Under the pieces are notes generated by a model. The model worked only from the letters and a program-made list of their open reading frames with translations, ran no database searches and was not told the origin of the DNA. Made by a program: the position numbers and the translations under genes. Below are positions 5,016 to 6,537 of a DNA stretch of 6,537 nucleotides, one piece after another. Source of the DNA: Alphaproteobacteria bacterium (GTDB taxonomy: Bacteria; Pseudomonadota; Alphaproteobacteria; JAGOMX01); assembly GCA_016742295.1 (NCBI GenBank), contig JACVCA010000072.1, positions 1-6,537 on the forward strand, given 5' to 3'. Within the stretch, counting starts at the first letter, position 1; every line of letters starts with the position of its first letter.

Positions 5016-6537
5016 ATGACAGGTCGCCAGGATCCGGCATCGTTTTTGTCAGGTCAGAATACAGTTTTTTTAGCTCATCTTTTTGTAAGCTACTTGAAAG
5101 ACCCTTCAAGTATTGATCCAAGCTGGGCCTTCGCCTTTAAGTCATTGGATGATGATGCCTTAAGTATTTTAAGAGATTTAAAGGGAGCTAGCTGGGCGCA
5201 AAATTCCATATTACTTAAGATCGAAGGTTTTGATTATGAGAATCCTGAATTAAGACCTACCTTAGCGTCAGAAAGGAATGAACAAGGTTCCCAACAAAGC
5301 GGGCTTGACTCAATTCGTGCTTTAATGTTGATACGTGCATATCGCATGCGGGGACACCTAGGAGCAAAACTCGATCCCCTTCAGCTAGAAAGAATTCAAA
5401 CTCATGCTGAATTAGATCCTTCCGCTTATGGATTTGGAGAAGAAGATTTTGATCGCCCCATTACTTTATATGGTTATTTGGGACAACAATCTGCAACTTT
5501 GAGAGAAATCTATGACATTTTGCAAAGAACCTATGAAGGACCTATTGGCATTGAATTTATGCATATCCAAGATCCGGATCAAAAGACCTGGCTTCAAGAA
5601 AATATTGAGGATTTAAATCAACGATACAATTTTACTCTTCAGGAACGAAAGGAAATTTTAAAATCTTTGATTCAGGGAGAGATTTTTGAAGATTTCTTAC
5701 ATACCAAGTATCCCGGGGCGAAAAGATTTGGGATAGAAGGAGCTGAATCAACGATTGTGGCATTGCATCAAATTTTAACGTGGGCAGGGCAGCGAGGCAT
5801 GGAAGAGGTTATGCTAGGAATGGCACATCGTGGACGTTTGAATGTCATAGCGAATGTGATGAATAAGCCTTGCCGAGAAATCTTTTATGCTTTTCAGGGA
5901 GGAGTTAGTAAAGCTGAGTCTTTAGGTTCAGGCGATGTCAAATATCATTTAGGATGGGCAAATAATTGTATTTATGGGGGGAAAAAATTACATCTATCAT
6001 TAGCGGCTAATCCTTCTCATTTAGAGGCGGTAAACTCTGTGGTCTTAGGTAAAGTGCGGGCAAATCAAGTTCTTCATAAAGATGAATCCCGTATCAAGGT
6101 GATGGGACTACTTTTGCATGGAGATGCTGCCATGGCTGGCCAAGGATCTGTGGCTGAAGTTTTAAGCCTTTCGAAGTTACAAGGATATAGGACTGGAGGA
6201 ACAATTCACGTTATTATAAATAACCAAATTGGGTTTACTACCAGCCCCCAGTATTCACGTTCTTCCCCTTACTCTTCTGATGTCGCCAAAATGATTCAGG
6301 CGCCGATTTTTCATGTAAATGGTGACGACCCTGAGGCAGTTGCCTATATTTCACGCTTAGCTGTAGACTTCCGAAAGCGTTTTCAAAAAGATGTCGTTAT
6401 TGATATATTTTGTTATCGTCGGAATGGCCATAATGAAATTGATGATCCTTCATTCACTCAACCTCTAATGTATAAGGCAATTTCTCAACACATTCCTGTA
6501 TTAAAAAGTTATACTGAAAAGCTTGTGAGTAAAGGCG
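5016..6537 (+). CDS. sucA: 2-oxoglutarate dehydrogenase E1 subunit, 5' part
   Basis: The product is the thiamine-diphosphate-dependent E1 of the 2-oxoglutarate dehydrogenase complex, which decarboxylates 2-oxoglutarate and passes the succinyl group to the lipoyl E2 (SucB) in the TCA cycle. My translation reads 507 uninterrupted codons to the window edge, a little over half of the usual 930-990 residues. The N-terminus has the E1o-specific block SFLSGQNTVFLAHLFVSYL (9-27). Further markers are FGIEGAES (238-245), MAHRGRLN (269-276), DVKYHLG (307-313), the ThDP/Mg motif HGDAAMAGQGSVAE (368-381) with NNQIGF (402-407), and YRRNGHNEIDDP (467-478). His271 and His311 match active-site histidines of E1o. 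The ATG is preceded by GAGG at 5003-5006, 9 nt upstream. sucB would be expected downstream, outside the window. The DVKYHLGWANN segment deviates slightly from the common form but nothing essential is lost. Confidence 0.97.
   Translation, partial: MTGRQDPASFLSGQNTVFLAHLFVSYLKDPSSIDPSWAFAFKSLDDDALSILRDLKGASWAQNSILLKIEGFDYENPELRPTLASERNEQGSQQSGLDSIRALMLIRAYRMRGHLGAKLDPLQLERIQTHAELDPSAYGFGEEDFDRPITLYGYLGQQSATLREIYDILQRTYEGPIGIEFMHIQDPDQKTWLQENIEDLNQRYNFTLQERKEILKSLIQGEIFEDFLHTKYPGAKRFGIEGAESTIVALHQILTWAGQRGMEEVMLGMAHRGRLNVIANVMNKPCREIFYAFQGGVSKAESLGSGDVKYHLGWANNCIYGGKKLHLSLAANPSHLEAVNSVVLGKVRANQVLHKDESRIKVMGLLLHGDAAMAGQGSVAEVLSLSKLQGYRTGGTIHVIINNQIGFTTSPQYSRSSPYSSDVAKMIQAPIFHVNGDDPEAVAYISRLAVDFRKRFQKDVVIDIFCYRRNGHNEIDDPSFTQPLMYKAISQHIPVLKSYTEKLVSKG

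Noticed and set aside
1..6537. Mobile element, CRISPR array or defence island
   Set aside because: No transposase or integrase, no regularly spaced repeats, and no defence-type domains; all recognisable genes are housekeeping or PHB metabolism.

Overview
This window looks like a piece of an AT-rich alphaproteobacterial chromosome. Every recognisable product belongs to a core or common alphaproteobacterial family: a PhaC-type enzyme and PhaB of polyhydroxybutyrate metabolism, ApaG, the quinone methyltransferase UbiE, the DNA glycosylase MutM (Fpg), and the E1 subunit of 2-oxoglutarate dehydrogenase (SucA). Low GC together with short alphaproteobacterial-style proteins would suit a host-associated lineage such as Holosporales or Rickettsiales. 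That placement is an inference from composition and protein character, not a database result.

Layout. The left third (1-2103, minus strand) is a compact operon read right to left: an unrecognised 55-codon gene, a short 401-residue PhaC-type alpha/beta hydrolase that overlaps it by GTGA, and phaB, which runs off the left edge lacking only its last residue or few. A 243-bp AT-rich divergent spacer (2104-2346) carries a good promoter for apaG (plus strand). apaG converges with ubiE (minus strand) across a 32-bp gap without a clear terminator. ubiE and mutM diverge from a 44-bp spacer. A 586-bp non-coding stretch (4430-5015) follows mutM. It has several small inverted repeats, including an 8-bp pair about 73 bp apart that encloses two hairpins. 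The window ends inside sucA, whose first 507 codons are present and intact.

How the genes relate. PhaB reduces acetoacetyl-CoA to (R)-3-hydroxybutyryl-CoA, and the PhaC-type enzyme next to it would polymerise this (or possibly handle the polymer); the first enzyme, the beta-ketothiolase PhaA, is not in the window. SucA is a TCA-cycle enzyme, UbiE supplies respiratory quinone, and MutM repairs oxidised purines. ApaG is a small protein of poorly defined role. Apart from the pha cluster these are unlinked housekeeping functions. I see no mobile element, CRISPR array, rRNA or tRNA, and no strong evidence for a new multi-gene system. The points most worth a second look are the small coupled ORF ahead of phaC, the short PhaC itself, and the possible structured element between mutM and sucA.
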